DNA of 64,000 nt from Carposina sasakii (GCA_014607495.2 CP053166.1:10186455-10250454), one strand, 5' to 3'; shown: positions 22,010 through 31,680, counted from the stretch's first letter. The notes: generated by a model from the letters alone, not told the origin. Numbers and translations are program-made.

Positions 22010-22440
22010 ACATAAAAAGAAATATGTCAAACAACATAAAAGAATAGATGCATGTACAATGGCAAGTTTATCTCTACCAGAGATCTCTTCCAGCAAGCCA
22101 AGCAAGTAAAGAGAAATTGTTAACAAACAGGGTAACATGTGCAATTAAACAAATTCTAAGAAACTATATAACTACATTGAGAAAAAAAAGGAGAGAAACA
22201 AATAACAGCATATTCAAATAATGGACAGGTAGTGATTCTTCAGCTTTTCCCTAAATGTGCCAACAGTGCGACAATCTCTAACCTCTAGTTTTTTGTTAAG
22301 AAAACAGCATTATGTAATACCATTACCACTTAAATTAAACTAGCGGCCACTGGAAAGCAAAAATATATTTTTCTTTGCCGACATGTGAAATAGCCCTTTA
22401 CGGCCGCTATATAACGACGCCGCTATCCTAGAAACCCAGA
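22010..22440. repeat. LINE 3'-UTR-like segment and half a MITE
   Basis: ATGGCAAGTTTATCTCTACC and AGAGATCTCTTCCAGC resemble the 3' region of lepidopteran CR1/Jockey-type LINEs (from recall). At 22378-22433, GCCGACATGTGAAATAGCCC to GACGCCGCTATCCTAG matches one half of the MITE at 50664-50777. Confidence 0.4.
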
Positions 22441-23088
22441 GGACCCAATGTCACGATGATGAACATAGACACAATATATTGATTTGATCAAGAAACTATG
22501 TTACTTTGTCTTCTGTCTAGATTAGTTAGATGTGTAGATAATTGCCGGATTTCCGTCACCATAGGTGCGTGTCAAATCCTACGTGTATCATAGAGTCATA
22601 GTAAAAAGAGTGCGCGTAAAATAGACCCAAAGTCAACTTCACTCTGTCTCTGTTATTTAACGGAGAAGGTTCTGGTGCTAATGTTATACCTATTCAGAAG
22701 TTGAAAAGTGCGTGTGTGACTTACACTCTTCGTAAGCCCTTTGTGGGATAATATTATAAATAGATCTACCGAATTCTAATATCTACCATACGTCAGCGTT
22801 ATAAGCTTACGCACTCTCCATAATTTTGGTACTCTGAGGCCAGTACTTAACGTCAATATTTATTTCCTTTGTTTACTCGTGCAATTAATATCGAGCTTTG
22901 AAAATTAACAGCGGGTTGTTCCACATCGCTTTACGGTCAAACCGGCTTTGATAAAACGGTATTTATTTAGTGATTGAATTGCGAGAATAATCGGACAGTT
23001 ATCGATTGTATACTTGATGCAAATCGGGTGCGTATTAATTTTTGGGATCGATTAATTTGATGGTCATATCTTTTTAATACCAATAAAT
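22441..23088. other. No recognisable gene or repeat
   Basis: Single-copy, AT-rich, no supported feature. Confidence 0.4.
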
Positions 23089-23140
23089 ACATACAAACGT
23101 CCGTGTTTCCGAAATGGGATAGCCAGACCCGTAGGATTTA
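23089..23140 (-). repeat. RepA 3' end fragment
   Basis: ATACATACAAACGTCCGTG TTTCCGAAATGGGATAGCCAGA is the reverse of the RepA 3' end; it is cut off by Helitron-derived sequence. Confidence 0.6.
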
Positions 23141-23179
23141 TCTAATTATCTGCGGATGGAGTCGCGGGCGTCCACTAGT
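23141..23179 (+). mobile_element. Helitron 3' terminus
   Basis: CTGCGGATGGAGTCGCGGGC GTCCACTAGT has the stem-loop and terminal CTAG (23175-23178) followed by T, as expected for a Helitron end on the plus strand. No upstream Helitron body is recognised. Confidence 0.65.
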
Positions 23180-24515
23180 TTTATATACTCCATAGGTAGT
23201 CGCTTGTTAGGTCGCTCCATGATTTTCTATATAATTGTAATTTTCTGGTCACCTCTGTTGATCTTGGAGTTTCAGTGGCGGGAATGAGTGGTGGGCCAAT
23301 CCCGGGACCTCTATCGATTCGAACGAGATATTACATCTAGTTGATTAATTTATCTAAGCCGCCAGATGAGATAGGCTTGGGCCCCAGAAGAACCGTCTGC
23401 AGTTACGTAACCAATGGAATAAATACAGATTTTATTTGTTATACTAATGAGCCAAACAAAGCTATCGACTTTGATGAATCTGCGTAGATTTTCCCTCAAA
23501 ATTTACAATGGATGGAACTTTCCAGAGCGAAAGAAACACAACAAGAAAAGGACAAATCCAGTTTTCGGAGTCAGAATTTATGCACGGTAGTTTCTTTTTC
23601 AATTTGGTCGGAGTCGAGTTCGTTAAAAATTCAGAGGACCCCAACAGTTTGAGGTGCTGTTGTGGCGGTTTACGCGAGCTTTTCGGACGCCGCGTTTTTT
23701 ACGTCGTCGCCGCGTCGTAAGATTGAAATGAGATTCGAAATGGATTCATATCAACTTTAGTTTGTTATCAAGTTCGAGGACAGGATGACATAAGCGACAG
23801 ATGATGATAAGGGGAACTTACTAAAAAACACATAACACTTCTTTGATGGAAAAAATGATTAAAATAAAGAACACTCTAATATAAATAAAACATTAGTAAC
23901 ATTAGGGAATACGTTATAGAGACGTAAGCTTTGTTCACTTGTAAAACTCGCCATTCATTGAGTATTTTGTATGGGAATATCGAAATGATAATATACACAC
24001 ACAAATGTCATCATTTATGCGATGATGGACAATAAGTTTTTATTCAGGTCATATTTTGTATACAGGTACATGTTTTTTTATTGAAATTACTATTTTCAAT
24101 ATCGCTTTGCCATGACTTTGCGGTTGCTTGATACGTAATAAGCCTTCTATTAAACAAAACGCCCGTCTGCTCTCCCAGCGTTTTAGGCTCTCTCAGACCA
24201 GATTAAAGTCGAGTCTGTTTGGGACCTATTTGTTTAAATAGAAAACACGATTTGTATCTCACAGATTTGATTACAATAGAATACGTAATGCTTTAAAAAG
24301 GTGAACAATGTAGTAGCTGTTTATTTTCAACCAGTGTTGCGTCCACGCTTCGTTTTTTCTTCTTTTTCGCTTCTTAACTAGACAACGGAGACGAATATAT
24401 CAGTTGCGTCTTGCATGCTTGCATTTTTATGCAGTAATGCACGTGTAATAAATATCTTTCACAAAAAAATGTCCTAACAAAAACACATACAAACACTAGA
24501 GACCAAAACACCATG
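23180..24515. other. Spacer with one untested small ORF
   Basis: At 23508-23720 a 70-codon plus-strand frame starts in a fair context (TTTACAATGG) and ends in a Cys/Arg-rich part (RCCCGG, FGRRV). It matches no family I know, and a similar-size frame overlaps on the other strand, so it is not called a gene. Confidence 0.25.
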
Positions 24516-24517
24516 TA

Positions 24518-24896
24518 TACAGGATGATTTTTGGTCGTCAACGTTCCCGAAAACCACGGAATCTCCTCATCATCACGACCATTTTTCTCCATGGAAGCAT
24601 ACCTGGGAAGTGTCTGGTTCCCAAGATATTAGGGTCCAAAGTCGAGTAATCGTTTTTCTGCATAAATGCACATTGACGCGCGTAGCAAGATTTTTTTACG
24701 AGAAATAATTACTATCTGTCTATGATAAAACTCGCATAAACACTGGACACTATAAATTTCGCCCGATGAAGAAATTATTATTTTTTTCCCAAAAAAATTA
24801 CATCGTTTCCCAGCATTTTTTTGGCATAACCTTACTTTATTGGATGTATAGAGTACGTACCCTTCGTTAAGGGTGGCAACGAAAAAACATCCTGTA
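24518..24896. mobile_element. Mi2 MITE, full length, TA target
   Basis: A 379 bp element with ends TACAGGATG and CATCCTGTA, flanked by TA on both sides (24516-24517, 24897-24898). Internal landmarks: GGTCGTCAACGTTCCCGAAA, CTGGGAAGTGTCTGGTTCCC, TAAACACTGGACACTATAAA and CCCTTCGTTAAGGGTGGCAA. There is no transposase. TA duplications suggest mobilisation by a Tc1/mariner-like enzyme, which is inference. Confidence 0.8.
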
Positions 24897-25127
24897 TATG
24901 GAATGGGATGACTACTAGGTTGGTTGCGCATAGTTGGTTTCTCTATAATAACCATGTATGTAATCTATAGCTTAGAGACTATTATTACCAGAAGGGTATA
25001 ATTTGGCAGCGGTTAATATTCATGTAATATGAGTAAGTATTATTCGAGATTTGTGTAACAGTCTAGTAATATAGAAAAGATATAATAGTTCTATTTACTC
25101 AGCTGAAGCTCGTTTTCTTAGTGGTAA

Positions 25128-25248
25128 ATTGTTGCTAGCTCATCATCTGAGAGAACGCCCTGAAATTCCTTAATCGACTCTTAGGACATGTACGGAAGGA
25201 GATGCAGCAGATTTTTTCTATAGAAGTTCCGCATCAGCACAGACAGAC
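25128..25248 (-). repeat. RepA 5' half
   Basis: TTGCTAGCTCATCATCTGAG, CCTTAATCGACTCTTAGGAC and GGAAGGAGATGCAGCAGATT to CCGCATCAGCACAG correspond to the RepA 5' half in reverse. The tail half is missing. Confidence 0.65.
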
Positions 25249-25261
25249 TTAACTTCACTTA

Positions 25262-25620
25262 TTTTCATATCTATTGAATTGTATCAGGCGTCACTATTCG
25301 GAAGTTCAAATCTCTTATAATTAGGTATAAAAATGATTTGCAATACATTGGTTTTAGTTGTTAGTTAGTTGGTTCGGTAGATAGAACTAACATGGAAAAC
25401 TAATCCTGATGATGCCACGGGTGTTGGCGAAACATATGTCGATTAAAATTTTAATTGGTTTTCGGATTAGCAGCTATGTATTTATGGTTGCATGCTAGGT
25501 GCTTGGATCTGGCTTCTCGCTGCGACTGTAGTGTCTTGTGTTCGTGATCATGAGTCGGCAGATCCGAGGGTCAGCGGAGGGTATAGGGCCCGGTGGTGGG
25601 CGATCCCTCAATAGATATTT
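25262..25620 (+). repeat. Rep7 copy with an inverted 3' fragment at its head
   Basis: From 25313 the copy reads TTAGGTATAAAAATGATTTG, GTTCGGTAGATAGAACTAAC, GATGCCACGGGTGTTGGCG, ATGCTAGGTGCTTGG, GATCATGAGTCGGCAGATCC and GGGCCCGGTGGTGGGCGATC to CCTCAATAGAT. The 45 bp before it (GTATCAGGCGTCACTATTC, AAGTTCAAATCTCT) is the Rep7 3' extension in reverse, as at 7575. Confidence 0.65.
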
Positions 25621-25624
25621 CCAT

Positions 25625-26550
25625 ATCATTCTCAAAAACAAACTCGTACATGCTTTTTATTGCGTTAACTCTATTTTACTTCACATCCAAACTTACCTGT
25701 TATATTTATTTTATATAAAAATGTAGACAATATCCCCATTAATACAAATAACCGGCTTTCGATTAACTATGCAATATTATTTTAACGTAATAACTGAAAG
25801 TATTGCTGTCCTGCTCCGTTGCATGGACATGGACATGCTCCTTCCCGCTCACCTCTTGGTGTATGGTATGTAAACACAAGGGAAATTGAAAAGTGGATTA
25901 ATATTAAAGTAGTTGATTTTTATTTTGTTGTCTAGTTTTATATATCGTTGTGTGTGATAAAAGATAATTACAAGTCGTTACACGCGACTTTTTTCTGGAT
26001 TTTAGAAAAAATAATTATGTATTTTATCGATGCAAAATCTATTTATCCATCGATGAAAATTAACTATAATCCTACCGTCTGTAGATCGTTATACACATAA
26101 TATATAATAAAATTCGTAATAATCCATCACAATACATTAAGAAACAATTTCCTGTTAAAAAGGTAATGTTTCCGGTAATTATACTTATTTTGCTTTTTGA
26201 GTCTTTTACATTGTTAATATAATATTATTTTCTTGCTTTCACTACACAAATAAATGTCATCAAAATAGTTATCAAAAAGAAAATGTAGGAATAAGTTCTT
26301 TGGTCGTACTTTCCCCTAAGATTAGCTATAATCGTAACATTTACTTTTCGATACTGACGATCTACGTTCTCGCTTCGCTTATGCCTTAACCCACACACCG
26401 GAGGCTGGCACCGCGCATGCGCCGTACAACGCGTCCCGGGAACCAAAGCAAAGCGTCTGACTTGCGTACTACGCATACTATTAACGGGAATATGACATAA
26501 ATACAGAGAGACGTTATTGTTTTTGTCTTCACTGACCTTAAAATAGTTCG
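25625..26550. other. Spacer with a CpG-rich patch
   Basis: At 26340-26475 the sequence turns CpG-rich. It contains GCGCATGCGC (26413-26422), the palindromic NRF-1/Ewg-type motif, plus CAACGCGTCCCGGGAACC. No TATA or initiator arrangement is obvious next to it. Confidence 0.35.
26413..26422. promoter_or_regulatory. NRF-1/Ewg-like palindromic site
   Basis: GCGCATGCGC matches the core bound by the NRF-1 family (Ewg in insects). It is the only such site noticed in the window and lies in a CpG-rich patch. Function not shown. Confidence 0.3.
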
Positions 26551-26935
26551 ACATATACGGTTATGTATCCAGAGTAGGTAGCCAGAAATGTAGGTTAATG
26601 ACCCTATGCTTATCTTCTTATATTCTTATACTAGGTATAAAACATCAGTGACAGTTGCTAGCTTATCACTTAAGAGAATCTGTGGGGTAAGCACGAACTT
26701 TTTTACGCGGCGCAACAAAATCTATGTGATTTGACTGTTGGACGATAGCGTTACGGACTATCGAGAGGTTCGTGCTTACCCCTCTGATTACTTTAGATGA
26801 TTTTTACGACATGCACGGAAGGGAATGTAGTCGAAGTACATACATACATATACACGTGGCTGTATTTCCAAAATGTGGTAGCCAACGCAGGATTGTAAAC
26901 TAGATTCCACAGTAGTTGATGTACTTTATAGAAAC
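26551..26935 (-). mobile_element. RepA copies, one split by a 99 bp MITE
   Basis: The first copy (26551-26830) runs GGTAGCCAGAAATGTAGG, AACATCAGTGACAGTTGCTA, then after the MITE GATTTTTACGACATGCACGG. A second tail-first fragment (26838-26930) begins CATACATACATATACACGTG and includes GGTAGCCAACGCAGGATTG. Confidence 0.65.
26684..26782. mobile_element. 99 bp MITE with GGGGTAAGCACGAAC ends
   Basis: Perfect 15 bp inverted termini GGGGTAAGCACGAAC / GTTCGTGCTTACCCC around a 69 bp centre. TCTG occurs on both sides and may be part of the target duplication. It interrupts RepA. Superfamily unknown. Confidence 0.75.
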
Positions 26936-26937
26936 CC

Positions 26938-27136
26938 CGCCCCCTGATTACGTAAAAGCAATAGCAAAGCCGAAGCCGCGCGATCGCGATAATCCCGAGT
27001 GTGTGCGTGCACGCAATGAGCGCTCGGCGTCCTCCCGCGCCCCGCACCTCGCCCAAGCACACACACACACACTAGTGAGAGATTATCGCGATCGCGCGGC
27101 ATCGGCTTTGATATTGCTTTTACATAACCAGGGGGC
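26938..27136. mobile_element. Mi6 MITE with GC-rich centre
   Basis: Inverted arms of about 57 bp: CCCCCTGATTACGTAAAAGC and CCCCCTGGTTATGTAAAAGC ends, then AATAGCAAAGCCGAAGCCGC and GCGATCGCGATAATC. The centre holds CGTGCACGCAATGAGCGCTC and a (CA)n run (27058-27072). Large open frames on both strands here are by-products of the GC-rich arms. Confidence 0.75.
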
Positions 27137-27734
27137 CGAGCGCTCATTGCGCGCACGCACACACTTTAAATTTGACTTGCCATTCATGCGTGCTTCCAAA
27201 ATATACGACAACTTACTGACTTTAACGAACAGAGTACCTAAGTACAAAGGCGCATACAGTCAATCACACACGTGTCTACAAATACACCCGCTATACAAGT
27301 AAATTGTGTACTTCGAAATGTAGGGACTTGTACTATATGTATATTTGTTGTTGAATAATCTAGATTCAAAATTATGCCAAGTTCCCGATGAAATGATTTG
27401 TGCTGTTTGAGTTGGTCTAGGTGTAGACAGAACTTTCGGAACGAATAGATTGAGTATTGTTTGATTAATATAACGTTTGTGTTTATTTCTTCATTGTTAT
27501 CTCGACTTGTGTGTATGGACTGTTGCTAATATCTTTACATATATAGGTAAAGTGCTTTGTCCTATATAACTGACGCATCAATGTTAAAGGCTCTTGCCTA
27601 AAGCGCTGATTCTACCTATAAATACCTGAAACTTGGATGCTGTGTTCTTTATGTGACGGTAAACGCCAAGAAGGAATTTCCCTAAATTCCTGCGGGAATT
27701 ACGTGAGCAAAGATGTGATGTGAACGTTTGTTAC
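27137..27734. other. Spacer next to Mi6
   Basis: The first 28 bases repeat, inverted, a piece of the Mi6 centre. The remainder is single copy without a supported gene. Confidence 0.4.
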
Positions 27735-27736
27735 TA

Positions 27737-27999
27737 TACAGGATGTAACAGAAAGGGTATGTTAAGCGAAAAGTTATGTAAATAGCCCACTATAGAGAAC
27801 CTATTTCCAAAATTTCAGACTCAATTCACATTTATATTTATCCAGGTAGTATGAAGAATTCCGAAACAACTCAGGAATGTCTATACAATCTTAAAAAATA
27901 AAAATATGATTTCGAGTCTCAAATTTTGGAAATAGGATCTCTATAGTGGGCTATTTACATAGCTTTTCGCTTAACATACCCTTTCTGTTACACCCTGTA
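27737..27999. mobile_element. Mi1 foldback element, full length, TA target
   Basis: A 263 bp element with arms of about 100 bp: TACAGGATGTAACAGAAAGG on the left and the reverse of TACAGGGTGTAACAGAAAGG on the right. TA lies on both sides (27735-27736, 28000-28001). The arms share GGGTATGTTAAGCGAAAAG and AAATAGCCCACTATAGAGA. This copy defines the family. Confidence 0.85.
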
Positions 28000-28129
28000 T
28001 AGGTAAATATAAAAATCTCGTATTGTTAAATATGGTTGTTTTGTTGTATGACCAACACTTATTGATTTTTTCATTAAGTTTGCTGTTGGTCGTAAAGCAT
28101 ATCATAAGGTAATGTTTTAATATAAAATT

Positions 28130-28212
28130 ATTAATAAAGAAATGGAAAAAATTCCTCACCCGAGTGGGAATCGAACCCACGACCTCTGCATACCGTGCTA
28201 GCGCTCTATTTT
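28130..28212 (-). mobile_element. SnT3 tRNA-derived SINE, 3' part
   Basis: TTATTAATAAAGAAATGG and TTCCTCACCCGAGTGGGAAT precede the T-arm CGAACCCACGACC (reverse of GTGGGTTCGATTCCCAC). The head beyond the T arm is cut short. Not a functional tRNA gene: no anticodon arm or acceptor partner. Confidence 0.7.
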
Positions 28213-28224
28213 ATTATCTGTTTT

Positions 28225-28262
28225 ATTGTCGCGGATGAAGTCGCGGTTGCCCTCTTGTGTAT
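28225..28262 (+). repeat. Decayed Helitron 3' end
   Basis: TTGTCGCGGATGAAGTCGCG GTTGCCCTCTTGTG resembles the Helitron terminal hairpin with CTAG lost. Confidence 0.4.
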
Positions 28263-28365
28263 ATTCATAAATTCCCTTCAGTTAATAATTCAACAATGTT
28301 TGATAATATAGTGTATGCCAAAACATTCAAACAATAGACTTAGAGCTAAGCCTCTGAATAAGGGA

Positions 28366-28968
28366 TGTGCCGAGCCCTATTGTAAATGTTAAAGGTTAGA
28401 ACAAACAATTAATTTTATAACTTTTGTAAATGGGGATCTCCGTGAAATAAACTAAAAAAAAATATGAAAAAATATATTTATCTCGTGATGCAGATAAATA
28501 CCATGTCCGATCTCGCTCCAGTAACTCCGTCCATAAAACTCCGACTCCGAGCAGCCTACGATAAAACTCCGACTTCGATATAATACCGCCTCAGATGCTC
28601 CAAAACTTCACGAATAGTTTCGAGATTTTTTTCTCTCAAAAAGATATCGATGTCGCTCCCATGAACAAAATATAGAAATCATAATTATAGGTAGGTTAAT
28701 ATTTACCATTGTATTATAATGTAGAAATATAGACAGACAAAATGTTTTGTGGGAATTCAACTTAGAGAGAAGTTTTGCAGTGCATTTATAATAATAAATA
28801 AAAAATTGTCTAATCTAGAAATAATTTTCTGTAATATATTTCCTTAATTTGCTTTTAAAACAATAAATAAGCTTATACATTTAAAACTGATTCCAAATAC
28901 AATCCTACGATAAAACGCCGACTCCGATCCGTGTATGATGAAACTCCGCCTCCATTACATCCCTAGTC
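28366..28968. repeat. Possible hAT-like element with CCGACTCCG-rich ends
   Basis: TAAGGGATGTGCCGAGCC on the left and CATTACATCCCTAG on the right could be inverted tips. Inside, AAAACTCCGACTCCGA-type words recur (28540, 28560, 28915, 28945). Such arrays accompany some hAT-like elements in insects (from recall). No transposase frame. Confidence 0.3.
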
Positions 28969-29164
28969 GGATCCATCGAGCCGTTCTAAATAATATTTAC
29001 TAAGACTGTAAATACGCACCAACTTCGAGAATAGCTTAACAAATAAGCTATTTTGTTTCATAAAAGCTTTTGCATAATAGATTAGGTTTTGTACTCAATG
29101 TACTACCAAAACATTAAATAATATAATAGTAACAATGATTTCTTGGTATAATTAAGAGGTTAGA

Positions 29165-29255
29165 ATCTGAGAGGTTTTTCATGGCGACTGTACTTACCTG
29201 TGTTTGCAATTATGAGTTGTTAGATTCGACGGTGAGTGGAGGGTGTACGAACATA
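29165..29255 (+). repeat. Rep7 fragment
   Basis: GGTTTTTCATGGCGACTGTA, CAATTATGAGTTGTTAGATT and GTGAGTGGAGGGTGTA correspond to the middle of Rep7 as at 2800-2890. Confidence 0.5.
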
Positions 29256-29317
29256 AGTTGAAAAATGTATAAAGTTTTTTTGTGAGTAATAATTAAGCTA
29301 CTAGTACATGTAGCAGA

Positions 29318-29570
29318 CTGAAGTGGCAGAGGGCTGGTCACGTCTGTCGTAGAACAGACGGACGGTGGAGTAAGCGGGTTTTCGAATGGAGACCGCGCCT
29401 CGGCAAGCGTAGCGTTGGGCGCCCTCCGGCCAGATGGACCGATGACTTAAAGAGGACGGCTGGTAGTGACTGAATGGCACAAACGGGAGATCGAGCCATG
29501 TGGCGTACTCTGGGGGAGGCCTACGTCCAGCAGTGGACTGCAATAGGTTGACGACGACGAATGAGAACGA
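29318..29570 (+). pseudogene. RTE-clade LINE reverse transcriptase C-terminus
   Basis: A 78-codon frame from LKWQRAGHV through RRTDGRWSKRV, GRPPARWTDDL and LGEAYVQQWT to a stop at 29549-29551. This is the conserved C-terminal tail of RTE-type LINE ORF2 found throughout Lepidoptera. One in-frame TGA interrupts it where the family has Trp (after AGSD). The 3' end GTCCAGCAGTGGACTGCAAT and a (GAC)n-like tail follow. It is a 5'-truncated dead copy, and its 3' end is the sequence borrowed by SnR. Confidence 0.85.
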
Positions 29571-29676
29571 GTCCACTCTTACATCAGAAGATACAGCTGA
29601 TGACTATATAAAAAAGTTAAACGTGTTTATTTCCGTCCGTTATTATTATTTCCGTAGAAAAAACTATGCTATGTTT

Positions 29677-29742
29677 AACATGGCTGTGAGATCTCCTTTA
29701 TGATCCTGCAGTTTTGCCACCCTATTTCGGGAACAAAAGTCG
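29677..29742 (+). repeat. RepA 3' fragment
   Basis: ATGGCTGTGAGATCTCCTTT, ATGATCCTGCAGTTTTGCC and TATTTCGGGAACA are RepA 3' landmarks. Confidence 0.6.
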
Positions 29743-30186
29743 TGTGTTTATTACAATTATACCGCATAAGCTGTTTTATTTAAATTAGTTGAGTTCTTAT
29801 AATATCGAGATACCTACACATCACTGCTTACTTACAACCACTTAACAACTATTTAAGCTCAGCAAACTGATGACAAATCCACAAATTAGTGAATATATCA
29901 AACCACAGTGGAGGCTCAAATAGTTAGTCAGGCAATCAACAATTTAAGACTTATTTGTCATAGATACATTGAACTTACATTAGCTTTATATAAAAAACAA
30001 TGTTCTATAAACGTTATCTGTACAAAAAATCTATCAAATGAAATATAATTACAAGAACTTAGAAAAATAACAACAGAAAATAACGTATTTCAACGCAATG
30101 GGTGGGAGGGGCGGGGCACGGCAGTCGTAGCACCGCCGTAGTCCGTAGCACACGCTACGCCGTAGCGCCGCTACGAAACCGCCTAA

Positions 30187-30284
30187 CCAATTGCGATTGT
30201 AAAAATAATTGTAAGCGAATCTAATCGTAACTGTAATTGAATTACGATTATAAAGTGTGTGTGATAATTGTGAGTGTGTTCAGT
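30187..30284 (+). promoter_or_regulatory. Candidate RNA polymerase II core promoter
   Basis: A GC-rich block (30100-30180) is followed by CCAAT (30187-30191), TATAAAG (30249-30255) and the arthropod initiator TCAGT (30280-30284). The TATA start lies 33 bp before the initiator A, within the normal spacing. The stretch after it is followed by a donor site at 30399. No repeat family overlaps. This is the best candidate for host-gene regulation in the window, but it is pattern-based only. Confidence 0.35.
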
Positions 30285-30398
30285 GTGTGCACGCATATAT
30301 TACTCTCGAGTTTTTCACTAACCCGCGCCGAGATCTTGAGTGAATGGTGAATTATATGGAAATTTGAGTGGACTGGTCAAGATGACTGTTGAATAAAG
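30282..30398 (+). other. Candidate non-coding first exon
   Basis: From the initiator A to AAAG|GTAATT, 117 bp. The only ATG near the end (ATGACTGTTGAATAA) stops after four codons, so this would be 5'-UTR with the coding start in a distant exon. Alternative: chance motifs in single-copy DNA. Confidence 0.25.
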
Positions 30399-30644
30399 GT
30401 AATTCAGAAATAAGAATAGCTTTGTATATTATATCTTGGTTTTGATATAGGATATCTGTAATATGTCATTTAGTAAAAACATGTCTATAAAAATTTCGAC
30501 AAAAAATTTTTTTCAGCACAATTATTTTAAAACTTTTTTCTAGACAATAATAAATATTATAAAATTATTAATAATAAATATCTTTTGAGGGATGTAGGTA
30601 CATACAAATGACAAACCTTCTACCAGTTACTTTATTCTAAATGT

Positions 30645-30913
30645 CATCATCATCATCATCATTATCAGCCTATTGCAGTCCACTGCTGGACGTAGGCCTC
30701 CCCCAGGGCACGCCACAAGACTGCCATGGGGATATTTGCCCATAGTCACCACGCTGGGCAGGTGGGTTGGTGACCGTAGTTTGTATTTTGGACTATGTTG
30801 TCAACACGGAAGGCGGTGCTGCCCACCTCCCGGAAACCCTTAATCACCTCGTACGATATCCACGGGCAGACATGGGGTGGTACGAATTCTACTCTGCCGG
30901 CACCACGCGGCCA
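30645..30913 (-). mobile_element. SnR SINE, full length, with TSD
   Basis: A 269 bp copy whose minus strand runs from GCCGCGTGGTGCCGGCAGAG through ATGGGCAAATATCCCCATGG to GGCCTACGTCCAGCAGTGGA and a (GATGAT)n tail. Near-perfect 11 bp duplications ATTCTAAATGT (30634-30644) and ATCCTAAATGT (30914-30924). No A/B boxes found, so its head is of unknown origin. Confidence 0.9.
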
Positions 30914-31011
30914 ATCCTAAATGTAGGCACTTATTATTTTCCGTATAAGCTTACTGGGTACGGTATTTTATGTAACTACTGCTATGTTTATGATTTGTAG
31001 TTCAATTCCCT

Positions 31012-31558
31012 GATGCTGGTTTTTACTAGAATACATCAGCTGCATCTCCTCCCGTACATGTCACAATGATGATGATGATGATCTCCGGCCGTATTTCGGT
31101 CAAGGTGACCAATCTCTACGGAGTTTGGCCAGGTACGCAGGAGACATTATAGTGCACAAGTGTGTGCGCAAACACAGATGCACTCTATTCCGTTACTCTC
31201 ATAGTCCGATGTGACGGAAAGCCCACACGACCGGAGAGAGATTAGACACAGGACCAACGGTTTTACGTGCTTTCCGAGGCACGAGCTAAGTGACAATTTT
31301 GCAACATTAAAATCTGTACATAAAATAAATTCATTGGTACAGGCCCGTGACTGGGATCGAACTTACGCCTTCCGCTTGGAAGCTGCAAGTCTTAACCACT
31401 GGGCTATCACCGCTATGTCACAATAGTCAACTATGGATCGCGGGCTTCCTCTCAGGTTATAAGCTAGCAACCTGTCACTGATGAACTTACATCTTTCCCC
31501 GCTATCCTAAGCGTGGCTGTGGGATATCTTTTAAGATATAACAGTTCTATACATAAAC
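31012..31558 (+). mobile_element. RepA retroposon split by SnT1
   Basis: 5' part TGATGCTGGTTTTTACTAGA, ATACATCAGCTGCATCTCCT (31012-31057). It resumes after the SnT1 with CAGGTTATAAGCTAGCAACC, CTGTCACTGATGAAC, CCGCTATCCTAAGCGTGGCT and GTGGGATATC. Interrupted exactly at ATGTCACAAT. Confidence 0.75.
31068..31414 (-). mobile_element. SnT1 tRNA-derived SINE in RepA, with TSD
   Basis: A complete 347 bp copy: (GATGAT)n at the left is the reversed (ATC)n tail, and GATAGCCCAGTGG (reversed) with GTAAGTTCGATCCCAG at the right is the tRNA-like head. Perfect 10 bp duplications ATGTCACAAT at 31058-31067 and 31415-31424. It landed in an existing RepA copy. Confidence 0.9.
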
Positions 31559-31565
31559 AGGTTGG

Positions 31566-31673
31566 TATACTGGTAGAAATCTCTTGCAGAGATAAGCACG
31601 CCTTTGTAGGCATTCCTTTTGTAAATTTCTCTGTATTTATTGTAATGTTTTGTGTACAATAAAGAATAAGAAT
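31566..31673 (+). mobile_element. LINE 3' end (CR1/Jockey type) with TSD
   Basis: GAAATCTCTTGCAGAGATAA, GCCTTTGTAGG and TGTGTACAATAAAGAATAAG form a LINE 3'-UTR with a polyadenylation-like AATAAA and A-rich tail. Flanked by perfect AGGTTGG at 31559-31565 and 31674-31680. No coding part retained. Clade assignment is from recall. Confidence 0.65.
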
Positions 31674-31680
31674 AGGTTGG

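Noticed and set aside
23508..23720. 70-codon ORF with a Cys/Arg-rich end
   Set aside because: Fair start context but no recognised homology, and a comparable frame overlaps on the other strand.
26916..27302. 128-codon open frame, the longest in the window
   Set aside because: It runs across the GC-rich, palindromic Mi6 MITE; the opposite strand is open too. Composition reflects the CGCGATCGCG arms, not a gene.
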